Shown piece by piece: positions 48,298 through 59,905 of a stretch of DNA of 64,000 nucleotides (the stretch's first letter is position 1; each line of letters begins with the position of its first letter). Origin of the DNA: Moniliella sp. 'wahieum' (taxonomy: Eukaryota > Basidiomycota > Moniliellomycetes > Moniliellales > Moniliellaceae); assembly GCA_003971905.1 (NCBI GenBank), contig RSEE01000004.1, positions 1 to 64,000 on the forward strand, read 5' to 3'. Both the position numbers and the translations under genes were made by a program. Below the pieces are notes generated by a model. The model made no database searches, was not told the DNA's origin, and worked only from the letters and a program-made list of their open reading frames with translations.

Positions 48298-49855
48298 ATG
48301 GCCCTCCGCGCTCTCTCGGCCTCGGCCCGTGTGGCCCCCTACTGCTGCTCCCCTGCGGGCGCAGAGCACCTTGCTTGCTGCGGCGCCTGCTCGCGCCCTC
48401 TCTCCCCGCTCTGCTCCGCCAAGGCCTCATCCGCTTGGCTTCGACTGCTGCTGGTATGTCCCATTTCGCTTTTTCAGCCGTCGTATGGTCTGCATTGAAC
48501 TGACAGTTCGAGTGCTACACAGTGTCCAAGATCAAAGTGGACCAGCCGGTGGTTGAGTTGGATGGCGATGAGATGACGGTATGTGTTTAATACCTCCCGC
48601 CGCTTCTGCGTGTTGGAATGGTTTGGTGGAGAAGCAGCGTAGCTAACTGGAACGACCCCACTTGTGCAGCGCATCATCTGGAAGAAGATCAAGGAGGAGT
48701 TGATCCTTCCCTACCTTGACATTGACCTCAAGTACTATGACTTGAGCATCACCTCGCGTGATGCGACCGACGACCAGATCACTGTCGACGCGGCGAATGC
48801 ATCAAGAAGTACTCTGTGGGAGTCAAGTGCGCCACCATCACGCCCGATGAGGCGCGGGTGAAGGAATTTGGACTGAAGAAGATGTGGCTCTCGCCCAACG
48901 AACGATCCGCAACATTCTGGGTGGCACAGTGTTCCGTGAACCGATTGTGCTCGACAAGATCCCCAAGCCGGTCCCGGGATGGACCCAGCCGATCTGCATT
49001 GGCCGTCATGCGTTTGGCGACCAGTACCGCTGTGTCAACACAGTGATTGACGGGCCGGGCAAGTTGACGATGACGTTTGAGGCGGCGGATGGAACGAAGA
49101 AGGAATGGCCCGTGTACCAATACCCTGAAAGGGTGGTGTCGCGATGACATGTACAACACGACCGAGTCGATTGAGGGATTTGCGCATGCATCGTTCAAGA
49201 TGGCCCTGAGCAAGAAGATGCCGCTCTACCTGGCCACCAAGAACACCATTCTCAAAGCGTACGATGGCAAGTTCAAGGACACGTTTGAAGCCATTTACGA
49301 GGCGGAGTACAAGGCGGCGTTTGAGAAGCTCGGTCTCTGGTACGAGCACCGTTTGATTGACGACATGGTGGCCCAGGCCATCAAGGGCCACGGAGGATTC
49401 GTGTGGGCGTGCAAGAACTACGATGGAGATGTGTTGTCGGACATTGTGGCGCAAGGGTTTGGCTCGCTGGGTATGATGACCTCGGAGCTGATCACGCCGG
49501 ATGGCCGGACAATGGAGTCAGAAGCCGCGCACGGTACGGTGACGAGGCACTACCGCCCCGCCTGCACCAGGAGGGCAAGGAGACGTCGACCAACTCGGTC
49601 GCCTCTATCTACGCCTGGTCGCGCGGACTCAAGTTCCGGGGGCAGCTGGACGGGAACGAGAAGCTGGTGCAGTTTGCGCAGCTGCTGGAGGAGGCGTGCA
49701 TCCACACGATCGACAAGGACAATGTGGTGACGAAGGACTTGGCGTTCATCATGAAGGGCAAGGACATGGTGCGCGAGGACTACGTCACCACCGAGGGCTT
49801 CCTCGACCATGTTGCCAAGGTGCTCGCAGCCAAAGTTGCGGCGGCTAAACTGTGA
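48298..49855 (+). CDS. NADP-dependent isocitrate dehydrogenase, probably mitochondrial
   Basis: Converts isocitrate to 2-oxoglutarate with NADPH formation. An Arg/Ala-rich N-terminus ([13 protein letters not shown]) and [12 protein letters not shown] suggest a mitochondrial presequence. Introns lie at 48454-48506 and 48579-48669 (GTATGT donors; CAG acceptors). The mature part has [70 protein letters not shown] and [18 protein letters not shown] (substrate Arg). It continues with [51 protein letters not shown] (metal Asp), [27 protein letters not shown] and [19 protein letters not shown]. At least four one-base breaks (near 48803, 48900, 49120 and 49558) interrupt an otherwise fully conserved enzyme, so they look like sequence errors. 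The start is uncertain because the presequence exon also shifts. Confidence 0.93.
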
Positions 49856-50444
49856 GCCCGGCCGTGCATGCATCCATGCCTTTGTGCTTTACGTGTGTTG
49901 GGCTGGCCGAGCAGTGGTCCAGACGGGGTGGCGGTAGCATGCAGATAGGTGCAGGAGGCCAGGCAGGAAGAGACAGGGGCGCAGTGCACATGACACATTC
50001 TGTCTCAGATGTTCTCACTCGCACGGCGAGTACTGGTGTGCTTGTATAGTGTCCGCCGCCGCCTGGGACTCCTGGCTAGGTCAGGTGACCTCACAGGTCG
50101 TTGACCAGGACCCATGCTGACATGTGCAGACAGCCGTGGGCGGCTCGTCTGTTATCATGAGCGGCGCCACCCCGTCTGCCCGGCACACGGTGGCCACCAT
50201 GCTCTCTCCGATCTCAGCAGCTCCTCTTCCGGCCTCAGGCAGCATGCAACAGTCCCCCCTTGGCTAGGGGTAGCACCGGCGCGCCCACTCCACCCTCTCC
50301 CAGCCTTCCCCGTGGTCTTGCCCTGGCTCGGGCTGAGACGCTGAGACGTGCAGCGTGGCCTGTGGCTGCGCCGTATCTCGCCAGAATGCCTTGGGTGTCT
50401 AGTGTTTTGCCCACCACACCTCTTCTCCGCTGCCGTCCGCACGT
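49856..50444. other. Intergenic, about 590 bases
   Basis: The 3' flank of the isocitrate dehydrogenase gene and promoter region of the PEF gene. No TATA box or repeat stands out. Confidence 0.55.
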
Positions 50445-51296
50445 ATGCATAACAACGCCCAGCTCCCACCACCCACCGCCGATGCCTCCGTCCGGTCCTC
50501 TCGCCCCCCTCCTCCGCCAGGAGTGAATCCGACCATTTGGTGCGTGCCTCTCTCTGTCTCCCTTTTTTTGCTCCCACTCTCCCCTGTCCCAGAGTCCAAG
50601 CAAAGCACCGCGGAGGGGGTGGAGAGGGTTGAACGTTGAACAGCATGCACTAACCTGACATGATATTAATATATGTCCTTCCCTCCTCCTTCCAGGAAAC
50701 TCTTTGTAGCCGTTGACCAGCACCACCAGGGGCCATTGATGTCCACGATCTCCAGCGTGCCCTTGTCAATGGCGATTATTCCCACTTTGATCCAGAGACG
50801 ATCACCATGCTGCTACGGCAGTTTGATGTACGTCGCACTGGCCTGATCACGCTCGATGAGTTTTCGGCGCTATACGCCTACATCCTCCAGTGGTCCGATG
50901 CCTTTCGGATTGCGGATCGCGATGGGTCGGGAACGATCGATGAGGTGGAGCTGGGGATTGCGTTGCGTAATTTCGGCTTCAACCTCGACCGAGCCACCTT
51001 GCACTGATCATGAACAAACGCCAGCATCGAATCTCAAATGGGCATCACCCTTGATCGCTTCATTCGCGTGTGCGTCGTGGTAAAGAGCTTGACCGAAAGC
51101 TTCCAGCAATTCGACACTCAATTCACTGGGAACGGATACTTGTCCTACAAGGACTTTATGGATGCTTGTATGTCCTCTACCTTACCCTAATATTCCATGC
51201 TTGCTCGCCCTGATACAAAAGCGTTCGGTCGTTCTTCTTGCTAACAATGGTTCCTTCCGTTTTGCCTTTTCCGTATTAGGCATGAGGGCCCCATAA
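50445..51296 (+). CDS. Penta-EF-hand calcium-binding protein (ALG-2/peflin type)
   Basis: Calcium-regulated adaptor family; in yeast the member is PEF1. The Pro-rich N-terminus (MHNNAQLPPPTADASVRSSR) ends in NPTIW and joins KLFVAVDQHHQG across a 156-base intron at 50540-50695 (GTGCGT to CCAG). EF1 is VDQHHQGAIDVHDLQRALV, degenerate. EF2 is FDVRRTGLITLDEFSAL. EF3 is ADRDGSGTIDEVELGIAL, the best canonical loop. ITLDRFIRVCVVVKSLTESF is the family linker to EF4/5, and FDTQFTGNGYLSYKDFMDA is next to last. The last exon, after an intron at 51168-51279 (GTATGT, TGCTAAC, TTAG), adds only CMRAP. One-base breaks lie at about 50733 and 51000-51030. The total is about 190 residues, normal for PEF proteins. 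Confidence 0.85.
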
Positions 51297-51681
51297 CGCA
51301 AGTACGTACCCCTCTTCGTCCTTGTTCTTTTCTTTCCCCTCTCCTTCATTTTCTTCTTCATCGCCTTTTCTCCTGCGGCGTACACGAGGGCCTCCTCAAT
51401 ATTTGGTTGGTACGGGCCCCAGCCGCTCTGGGTGCTGGAGTGCGACAAATCTGTCGGTTGTTACTCCGCTGCACATTTACTCTCTCTCATCTCCTTTCAC
51501 ATCTCTTCCCCCCCCTATAATCATCTTCCTCTATATGGAGTTGTGTGTCCTCCTCCCTTCCCGATATGAGGTCCAAAGCGTCAGCTACAGCAAAACGTGA
51601 GATGAGAGAGAAATCAGCCCACCCCAAAAAGGCACACCCCTTCATGGACGGGTTGCCAAACCCTCTCGCATCCGTCGTCAT

Positions 51682-51740
51682 TCTCTGCTCTCTGCTTTCT
51701 GCTCTCTGCTCTCTGCTCTCTGCTCTCTGCTCTCTGCTCT
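51682..51740. repeat. Heptanucleotide microsatellite (TCTGCTC)n
   Basis: About eight units of a seven-base repeat, with one variant unit near the start. It is the longest and purest period-7 array in the window. Confidence 0.9.
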
Positions 51741-53817
51741 GGACCACGTTTCGGTATTCGTCCCAAGTGTCCTATATCGTTTATACCACCGACTCACGCT
51801 CGAATTTCCTCTGCTCCGGATAGGTTACGCGGGACTGGCGTGGACGTCGCGTTTATACATTGCATGATGACACGGCTGTCTCCACTGTCGCTTCAGTTTG
51901 GCCTGAGGCCTGAGGCCTGAGGCTCAGGTCACATAGTCATAATATGGGTCCATGGAACGGCCAGATGTGGGACGGGAAAAAGGGTCGACCGTGAAGCTTG
52001 AAGGGGGGCGGTTTCCATGCGAGAGGCGAGAGCGTCGTTAAGTGTTTTTACTCCGATGATCGATGAGTGTGTTGATCTCCGAGCCGCGATAGTTCAACGT
52101 GTAGTTGCTGTAGATGTGGGGCTAACGAAGAAAGAGGTAATGTGGGGAAGGGAAGAAGTTTTTGAGGAGCTATAGGAGTTAGTTATAATACGTCGGTGAT
52201 GCTGATTTGTTGTCGGGGGAGAACAGATTATATCGGGGTTTTATCGTACTATTAATAGTATAGTTGGGCACAATACGATGAAGGCGCGGTCACCGGCCCC
52301 AGGAACCATCACAGGGGTCAAGTCGAGGAGAACTATACTATACAAGGTGACAAAGGCGGAGTATGTAGGAACCATTCATTGGGTGGGGTGAGAAGAAGGA
52401 AGAGCACACAGTCCCGGGGACACGGAACAAAATGCACAGAGAAGGACTGGGAAAAGAGCGCGGCACGCGCGAGATCACAGTCAACCTCTATATAGGGGGC
52501 AGCAAGTTGACGGGATCCCGGCGAGTGTTGGAGCGGCTTTTACAGCTGGTAGGGGTATACGACCGGGTGGGTGTTGTTTCAACAATATGCACACAAAACG
52601 AGCCTATAACCCGCATAACCCCGGTAACCTCCGTCCCGCGGTTTATCCGCAGGCACATTTAAAAAATGCCCCGTGGGGCCCCACATTGCACCGGCATTGA
52701 AGCAGAGGCGGCGCTTGTGAGACGGCGGGGAGTAGCTCCTACTTTGAAGGAGACTCGTACACAATGGTACGTTAGCGCGTTAGCGCCCGATATTTGCGTG
52801 CCCTTTCGAAGGGCCTGTCATGTATCTCGCATAGTAAATCGGCGTTCTCGGCGTTATCCACATTTCCCCACCCATGGCGCTCCTGTCTCAGCCTGAAGCA
52901 GCTCAACACCTGTCCCACGCCAAAGCTCGCAGCCTCTTCTCATATATATTCAACGTATATATCATGCGAAGCGTGTCAGTGCCCCAACAACCTCTCTCTC
53001 CACGTAGTTCCCAAAACCACGTATGTCCCGGGCGGAAGAAAAGGGACACAAAATGGACTGGTTTTGCTCCTGCTGCAAACGAAGGGAGACTGTGGTTTGA
53101 ATGTGGGGCGCCTTGAAGCTTGAGGCCTTGAGGCTTGACAAGTGCATGCCAAAGCAGAACTATATGTACACGCGATGCATTCTTCTCGCTTCGAGATAAT
53201 CCCTGCACAACATGTGGTTTGGGTGCCCTTCGTTGGGGAGCGAGGGAGGTGGAATGGTAGGGCACACGCAGCTTCCCAACAGTCCAGCAGTGAGGAGCAG
53301 GGGGACAGGCATTGACATGTTGACAGAAGGGAAGTGAGATATAGTGCAACCCAATGTCGCGCTTCACCGGAAAATAGCTTCAGTTTGCTGCAACGCTGCG
53401 CGCTAATACCCGGCAAGTCAGCCATTGCAATGATTAATGACCATGACCGGCGCCCAGTGCCCAGCGCCACAGCTGCACCTTGGTCCCTGGCTGCGGCATG
53501 GGGCGGCTCTGGCGCGACGATGACTGATCGCTGATCGCTGATCGCGCTGATCTTCGACTAGTGGGCGAGGTGCGCACCAGGGCCAGTGCGGCAGTGTGCG
53601 GGGTGCCGAGGACGAGTGGGGCATATCATCCAGGATCTCACGCATCCTTTATTTGCCACGTTTTGCCTGGCTCTGGCCTGCTTTGGCCCACACAGCTGCC
53701 TGCTAGCCACAGGGGGTGGGAGTAGACTATGTTGACGATGAACGTCTGATCGGCCACGTTGGCTCAGAGTCCAACCACTGCCCCACCGTCGAGGGCATCA
53801 TGGCATTACCCGGGCGC

Positions 53818-53825
53818 TATATATA
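53818..53825 (+). promoter_or_regulatory. TATA box of the GH1 gene
   Basis: TATATATA lies 136 bases before the GH1 start codon in a GC-rich setting, the usual distance for a fungal gene with a leader of about 100 bases. Confidence 0.6.
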
Positions 53826-53960
53826 CCCAAGTGCACACCACACTTCCTGCTCCTCTCTCATCAGCTTGTGTTTACAGCGAGACGTGTCACACGGTCTCCT
53901 CCATCTCGTCGGCGTCCCGCGTCTCCTCTCCAGCCTCTCGTTGCTGCCCTCGGCATCAGA

Positions 53961-55932
53961 ATGCGTCTTTCATCCATCGTATGGGAATCCGTCGCTCTGG
54001 CGGCCGTATTAGCACTGGGTGTTGTGCCAGTGCCCACCGCTGCCACGCCCGTCACCCATTCCAAGTCTAAAGGGGTCAAAAGCTCTGCCAGCCCCACCCC
54101 TCTGCCTCCTCCACCAACCCCAACATCCAGGCGGGAGGCACCGTACCTCCGGAGGAGTCCCATCAACTTCAATGATCCTGCTGCCGTCAAGGGTCGGGTC
54201 AAGTTCCTCTGGTCCCAGGTGGAAAAGTACAAGCCCGTCGAGTATGCTGAGATCCAATACGAGTATCGCAACTTTAGCAAGAGCGAGTACGAAATGCTTT
54301 CTCAATCCATCACGCAGCGTCCCTACCAGCCCGACTTGTACAGCATGTCAAACCAGAATGCGTCCCTTCCCTCCGACTTTTTGTGGGGGTACGCATCGGC
54401 CAGTGCCCAGGTCGAAGGCGCAGTCAAAGCCGATGGCCGAGGCCCTTCTATCTGGGATTGGTTTGCCCACCGCACCCACAATATGCGCAACAACGACACC
54501 TTTGACGTTGCTACCAACTTCCGCTACATGTATCCGCTCGACATCAAGCGCGTCGCCACAATGGGTGCCAAGCTTTACTCGTTCAGTGTCTCTTGGTCCC
54601 GCGTCATGCCTTTGGGCCGTGGATATGTCTCCCACGAAGGGCTCCAATTCTACAAGGACCTGGTTGCTGAGATCCACAAGAACGGAATGAAGGCGGCTGT
54701 GACACTCCAGCACTGGGATTTGCCTCTGTATCTACAGCTTTCCGAGAATGGCCAACAGAACCACACCTATGTCGACGCATTTGCCGAGTATGCCGATGTG
54801 ATGCTCAAAGCCTTGGGCCCCTTGGGCGTTCAGGTGTGTATAGGATTCCGTTTTGCTCCTTCCCTGTTCCCGCTATACGGCGTGACGTGAACTAACAATT
54901 TAGTTGTTTTATTCTCTGTTTGCTCCCCTGCTTCACCTGAATAGCACTGGGTTTCCCACAACGAGCCCAGCGTCCACTGCACAGACCGGTACCTTCTCGC
55001 CCTCGAGGGCATTTATGGCTACAAGTCGCCTCCCAAGTCGACGCAGTGGAAATGCGCTGGGTACATGATCAAGGCCCACGGGCGGATGAACGAACTGTTT
55101 AGGAAGTACCAAGCCGACGGAACCGTGTCCAAGAATGCACTTTTGACATTTAAGAACAATGGTGCGCTCAGTGTACCCTGGGACCCAACGAGCGGCGCGG
55201 ACAAGGCAGCGGTGGAGCGTGGTATGGACTTTGGCTTGGGGCTGTACAGTGACCCCATTCACGGCGACTCGCACGACTACCCCGCTGTGGTGAAGCGGGA
55301 GGTGCCCAAAAGCTGGCTGCCTCCACTCACCTGGGCTGACAAGAAGCGCCTCGAAGGTTCGGCCGACGTGTACAGCACCGACTACTACTCGAGCTCGATT
55401 ACCCAGTCACTGAACTCGAGCGAGGCAAAGGCATGCTATGGCAACGTAACCAATCCCAGTTGGCCCAACTGTGCCAACGGTCCCATGACCATGTCGGATG
55501 GATGGCCGCTTACGACCGAGTACCGGACGATACCTGCTCCAGCTGGTTGGCCAACACGGCGGGTGCGTTGCGGAATCACTTGAAATACATTGCCAAGCGG
55601 TGGCCCGCTCCCAAGGGCATCATTGTCACCGAGTTTGGCTGGGCAGAACGAGACGAGGCACAGAAGAGCTCTGAATGGGAGCTGGTGATGGACACGGGAG
55701 ACAATCCTACTATCGCGCCCAGCTGCATCAAATTCTTCAGTCCATCAACACTGATGGCCTGAAAATTGTTGGTGCCTGGCTCTGGTCTGCCACATGCAAC
55801 GTCGAATGGGAAGTGGGCAAACAGCCGCGGTTTGGCGTCCAATCTGTCAATTACACTGATCCTACCTTGCCCCGCACCTACTTCGGCTCCTCTTACTTGG
55901 TCCGCGACTTTTTCAAGAAACACCTCGGTTAA
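53961..55932 (+). CDS. Secreted glycoside hydrolase family 1 (beta-glucosidase-like)
   Basis: The signal peptide is MRLSSIVWESVALAAVLALG, then a linker of about 100 residues. The GH1 barrel starts LPSDFLWGYASASAQVEGAV and has GPSIWDWFAH, KLYSFSVSWSRVMPLG and AVTLQHWDLPLYLQ. An intron lies at 54834-54944 (GTGTGT, GAACTAAC, ATAG). WVSHNEPSVHC follows with the acid/base Glu, then ADVYSTDYYSSS, IIVTEFGWAERDE with the nucleophile Glu in TEFGW (TENG in most members), and WLWSATCNVEWEVGKQPRFG VQSVNY. It ends LVRDFFKKHLG. Many NxT/S sites fit secretion. One-base frame breaks lie near 55505 and near 55700-55715. Substrate unknown; the TEFG variant and the aliphatic linker set it apart from classic cellobiases. 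Confidence 0.88.
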
Positions 55933-56964
55933 GCGTGTTGCATACGAGCCCTGTTACCCTCTCCACCTACCCGGGTTGCCTCTTCGTTTTCTCTCTCTAT
56001 ACATTTTCTTTCCACCCCTCCCCGCTTTTGGTCTCGTTTTCGGTTGATTGCCCTCTTTTCCTCCCTCCTCTCCCTACGCAGAAGTTCTTACCACAGTTAC
56101 CCATGCGGTGAACTCTCACACAACAAACCCCCTTTTTCGTCCGTCCACGTCTCTTTCAACAGTTCCTTTTCTTCGAGTTACATGCCTCGACTTGGTTTGC
56201 TCATGAAATGCCTTTACGCTCATGACTGCTCATTGACCCCACCCTCCCCCACACTATCAGGCGGGAGAGGGGAGGGGGCTTTGGCCTGCTGTGCATACAT
56301 GTCGCCTCTTCCTTCAACGGAAGGCCTCAAATGGGGTAAACGTTTTTCCATATCCCAATGAACGAATGCAGAACGAGTGAGCTACGAGCTAATGCATGAG
56401 ACCATGCACAGGGATAGGAGGCAGTCGGGTGCAGAGGGAGTAAACGAGCGTGGAAACGGGTACGATTCGCAAAGGCCAGGAGGGGTAAAGAGGAGGAGCA
56501 AGAAGGGGTAGGAGGGGGGGCAGGAGGGGCCGCCGTGGGTATAAGCGAGTGTGTGGGCGCGCCCGGCCGAAAAGGGTCGGGATAGGTAGGTGGGAGGCGG
56601 GGTATGGGGAAGACGAGGGCGGGGAAATGAGGGGTATGGACAATACGAAGTAAAAGCAGTCAAGAGTCAGGAGCCGGTGCGGGGAAGGGAGGGCCGTGGA
56701 GGGCAGGCGAAGAGGCACGCACGCGCCCAAGGTGGCGCGGGTAAGGACCGTGGTAAGGCAGATAAGAGCTGCCGGTGGGCGCGACCGGGAGGCGGGCAAG
56801 AGGCGGGCGTGTGAGAGAAAGTTGTGCGAGTGGATTCGCGAGCAAAGACGGGCCTGGTCCGTCCTCAGGACAGGTGCGCGCAGAGGGCACCGAGACAGGA
56901 AAGCGGGACATGGGCAAGTCCAGCAAACAACAGAAAAAGCGCATACAATAAAGGGGTAGCGGGT
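55933..56964. other. Intergenic between convergent genes, about 1 kb
   Basis: Pyrimidine-rich 3' flank of GH1 then purine-rich 3' flank of the orphan gene. Nothing recognised. Confidence 0.55.
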
Positions 56965-57724
56965 TTACGAGGCCAAAGCTTGGAGTCTCAGGGCGGTATC
57001 AACTGGCGGGAGCTGCGCCAAAGGCCGAATAGCCAAAGCGATGGATTCGTATGTCGCTGAGGCGTTTTGGGCATCCAAAGCTGCCAGAATCGCAACAGCA
57101 GCCTTGCCTTCAGGCGAAGGAGGAGCGCAGCATCCGGCGCCTGGCCCTGCTTGGATCCAAGGTCGGGACGAGGTGTACTGGCGACCGGATCGGCAGTATC
57201 CGCCCCTGATCCGGGCTGGCGAATAGTGGCAAGACTGAACCTGGGCTCCTGGTTCATGAACATCAGTGCGGCTTCCACATCGTCGCCCAGAACCAGGGGC
57301 GGGTCGTCTTCACGCGGCGTCCTCGGGGGTAGCCTCGGTGGCAGCGGTGGCGGGTGTCGCAGCATCCCCCTTCTCTGATGTGGAGGATGCGCAGTAGAAA
57401 GAGATGGGCGGTCTTCACGGGGCGCCGGTGCGCTGTCCGGGGGCTCCATCTCAGCGGAGAGGAAGGACACCAGACGCTGCCGACGCCGTCTCGCCAGAGC
57501 GAGGCAGGGCGGGAAGAAGAGGGGTGGGCAGGTTGCTGGGAGGCTGCTGCTTTGCTTGCGCTCCTTGCGGCGGCGGTTTGTGGCGGGCCTTGGTCGGCGA
57601 TGGGCTTGGAGGTGCGGGGGAGGTCGAGTTTGTCGAGGCGCGAGAGGAGGCCAGAGGGGGGGTGCTGGTCGGGTTGGGGTCCCGGCGCAACGAAGCGGAA
57701 GAGGAGGCCGAGTCGGGAGAGCAT
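56965..57724 (-). CDS. Hypothetical protein, unknown function
   Basis: Not recognised. The best path begins MLSRLGLLFRFVAPGPQPDQ at 57724, passes a Pro/Ser-rich middle and the segment LGDDVEAALMFMNQEPRFSL (near 57250), and ends in a helical SPEGKAAVAILAALDAQNAS / YESIALAIRPLAQLPPVDTA. The stop is at 56965. Two frame changes are required, near 57350-57450 and near 57130, each unexplained by a clean intron. The Ala/Leu-rich C-terminal helices look like real protein, the rest less so. The expected length is about 250 residues. Confidence 0.4.
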
Positions 57725-58386
57725 GGAGAGGACCTCCGAGGCGGGATGGATGAATGGGATGGGGTGAGAGAGGCGGGGGGAGGAGGGTCCAAAGCGCGGG
57801 GGGCGATGGTGGTGCAAGACGAGGGACAGGCAGATCACCGATCACCAGCAGGCAGCGCGCGACAAGCCCAGCCAACCAGCCAGCCAGCCAGCCAGGCAGA
57901 GGCAGCGTAGCGCTGGCCACGCGCACGCTTGAATTTCAAGCTTCAGGCTCACGCACACGGCTGCTACGCGGATTCCTCGTTTCATTTCCCCATCCAGACT
58001 TTGCCAGTTCCAGCGCCAGGCTTCCTGTTGCGGTGCGCCGCCGCTTGCTGCTGTGGCAGCTGCCCACCCCTCCACTCACTCCCGCCCCTCTCTCAATCTA
58101 GCCCCCACCATCCCCACCTTTGCTCTGCCCACCCATCACACGCCCCTCCGCCCGTGCTTGCCTGTAGATACCTTCAATGCATAATCCGTGCCGACACCAT
58201 GTGCTTCCAGCCAAACTCTTGCGGGGAGAATGGCTGCCGATGCCAGCGGCGCACAAAGCGGTGCGCTTCCGCCTCGGACGCCAAGACGACCAAGTACATT
58301 TGCGGGCCTCCCCTGGACCCAGGCTGGCCAAGCAATTCACGTCAGTCAACACGCTGCCTTCCTGATCAGCAGAGGGAGTGCGTTAC
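57725..58386. other. Intergenic, about 660 bases
   Basis: It starts with a ccagccagccag-type tetranucleotide run (about 57872-57896) in the promoter side of the orphan gene. No gene is supported. Confidence 0.5.
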
Positions 58387-59410
58387 TTACAATGCAAAGG
58401 GGAAAATAGGATCTAATGGCCCGGCATCGATGAGCCCCTGTGCTGTTGGGTGGGGATCCAGGCTTCTGCCGCGCGAGCGCGAACCCGAGTCGCGTGAGAC
58501 GCGGATGATTGAGTCGGTGACCGGCGTATTGCGGGCCGGGTTGTTGGAGAGGGAGGCACGCGCACCACGCCGCATTCGGTAGAAGAGACGGGTAAGAACC
58601 ACATTCCATTCTGCGTTCGTCTTCGTTGGCTCCAATTGCCAATCCCCATGCCAGAGCATGTGGACAGCCGCCTCACGTTGAACTCCTTCGGGACCCAGAC
58701 AAGGCAACCACCCGACCGCCATAGCGGGAAATGAGGAAGGAGCAGAAGAGGGAAACGCTGGCCAGAGCATTGTGTTTCCTTACGTCCGAAGTGGTCGGGT
58801 CCTGGGGCAGCACAATCTGCTTGCCTCGTTCCATGCTCATAATCTCTGTTACCAAAGGCCGCCCGCCAAGGTTCCTCCCGGAAACATTGCTGCATATGCA
58901 CTGGCTGCCTGGGGGGAATCGAGCGTGACAAGAGCCTTACCGGCAAAATTGGCTGTTCCGTTGTACAGCATCTCGACCGCCTGGACCGAGGCAATAGATC
59001 CCGATCCACCAGCGGCTTGGACTTCCTGCGGGAGGATACTCCACGGCAGATTGACCACCAGCACACACCGCAATTCGTGCTTCGTCGCCTCAGGTACCGT
59101 GACCCCATCCGACATGAGAGGGCGAGGTTCGCTTGGCACGTCAGAGCCTCAGATTCCGCTGGAGGCGCAGGGACGTTGTCGCGGTGTCCGTAGGGTGCCG
59201 CCAAGCCGCCAGGTCCAGTGGAGCGGTCCCGGACAGGGCCGATGCGGAAGTGGTGATGGTTCGGGGAAAGAATGCAGGTGGGGAATGGCATGCGATCTCA
59301 GGTAATGGCCCATGTACTCTGCGTACTTTGGCAAGCACATTCAGGCGGGCCCCCGCCATAGGCGCCACTGCCGCCAGCCTCGCAGGGCGAGCAAGCAAAG
59401 AGAAAGGCAT
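58387..59410 (-). CDS. Probable mitochondrial RRM-type RNA-binding protein
   Basis: The N-terminus from the ATG at 59410 (MPFSLLARPARLAAVAPMAG) is a good mitochondrial presequence, rich in Arg and free of acids. An RRM-like fold follows near 58850-59090: VLVVNLPWSILPQEV is the RNP2 strand with its helix, and GKALVTLDSPQAASAYAAMF is the RNP1 strand (GKA-x-V in place of GFA-x-V) with helix 2. A segment IMSMERGKQIVLPQDPTTSD runs to a GTAAGG donor near 58787. A second exon reads EGVQREAAVHMLWHGDWQLE and NAEWNVVLTRLFYRMRRGAR to a stop at 58387. Frame changes between the presequence and the RRM (about 59130-59250) and the acceptor position are unresolved. Function unknown beyond likely RNA binding. 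Confidence 0.5.
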
Positions 59411-59905
59411 GGAGGCGAGAGCACCAAGGAGGGGCGGTGTTGCCGTCGTTTTTGGTCTTCTGGCTGTCGGCTTTGAATGTGTCCATTCCAAAAACCAAAA
59501 ATTAGGCAGGTGGGAAATGGCGGAATGAGCTGGGCGGAACGAGGGCAGCGGGTGGTTGTTGGGGCGTGGGTGAGGCGCCCGCGAGGCGTCACGTGATCGT
59601 CTCGTAGCGGACGCGCCTAGCTTTGAAAGAAACATGAGCAACCCACGCCGTTACAAACGAGAGCCCCCCCGGTTCGCCCCTTCCTCCTCCTCCTACCACA
59701 CGCACGCCGCCGCTGCCTTTGGAGCTGATTGGCACGATGCGAACGACGTTCTCTCCCACGGTTAACCGCCTTAACGAAGCCTCCTGCCTGTTGCAAAACC
59801 CTATGCCGGCTGCCCTCAGCCCGCTGGCCCCCGCCGTACGGCACCCATGCCCCTCTCGCTTCGCGCGACGCCGCAGCGGATCGGCGGCGCTACCCCGTGT
59901 CCACC
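59411..59905. promoter_or_regulatory. Divergent promoter region
   Basis: About 495 bases between the RRM-type gene (-) and the PPC89-like gene (+). No TATA box or notable repeat is obvious. Confidence 0.45.

Larger units (their letters stand above)
51297..53960. other. Intergenic, about 2.7 kb, repeat-bearing
   Basis: No gene is supported. Repeats: a tctgctc period-7 array at 51682-51740; aggcctg at 51900-51926; ttagcgcg-like units near 52770-52790; ttgaggc-like at about 53111-53139; ctgatcg at 53523-53552. An A/T-rich part (52080-52400) and a TATATATA run near 52943 have no recognised product. Confidence 0.5.
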
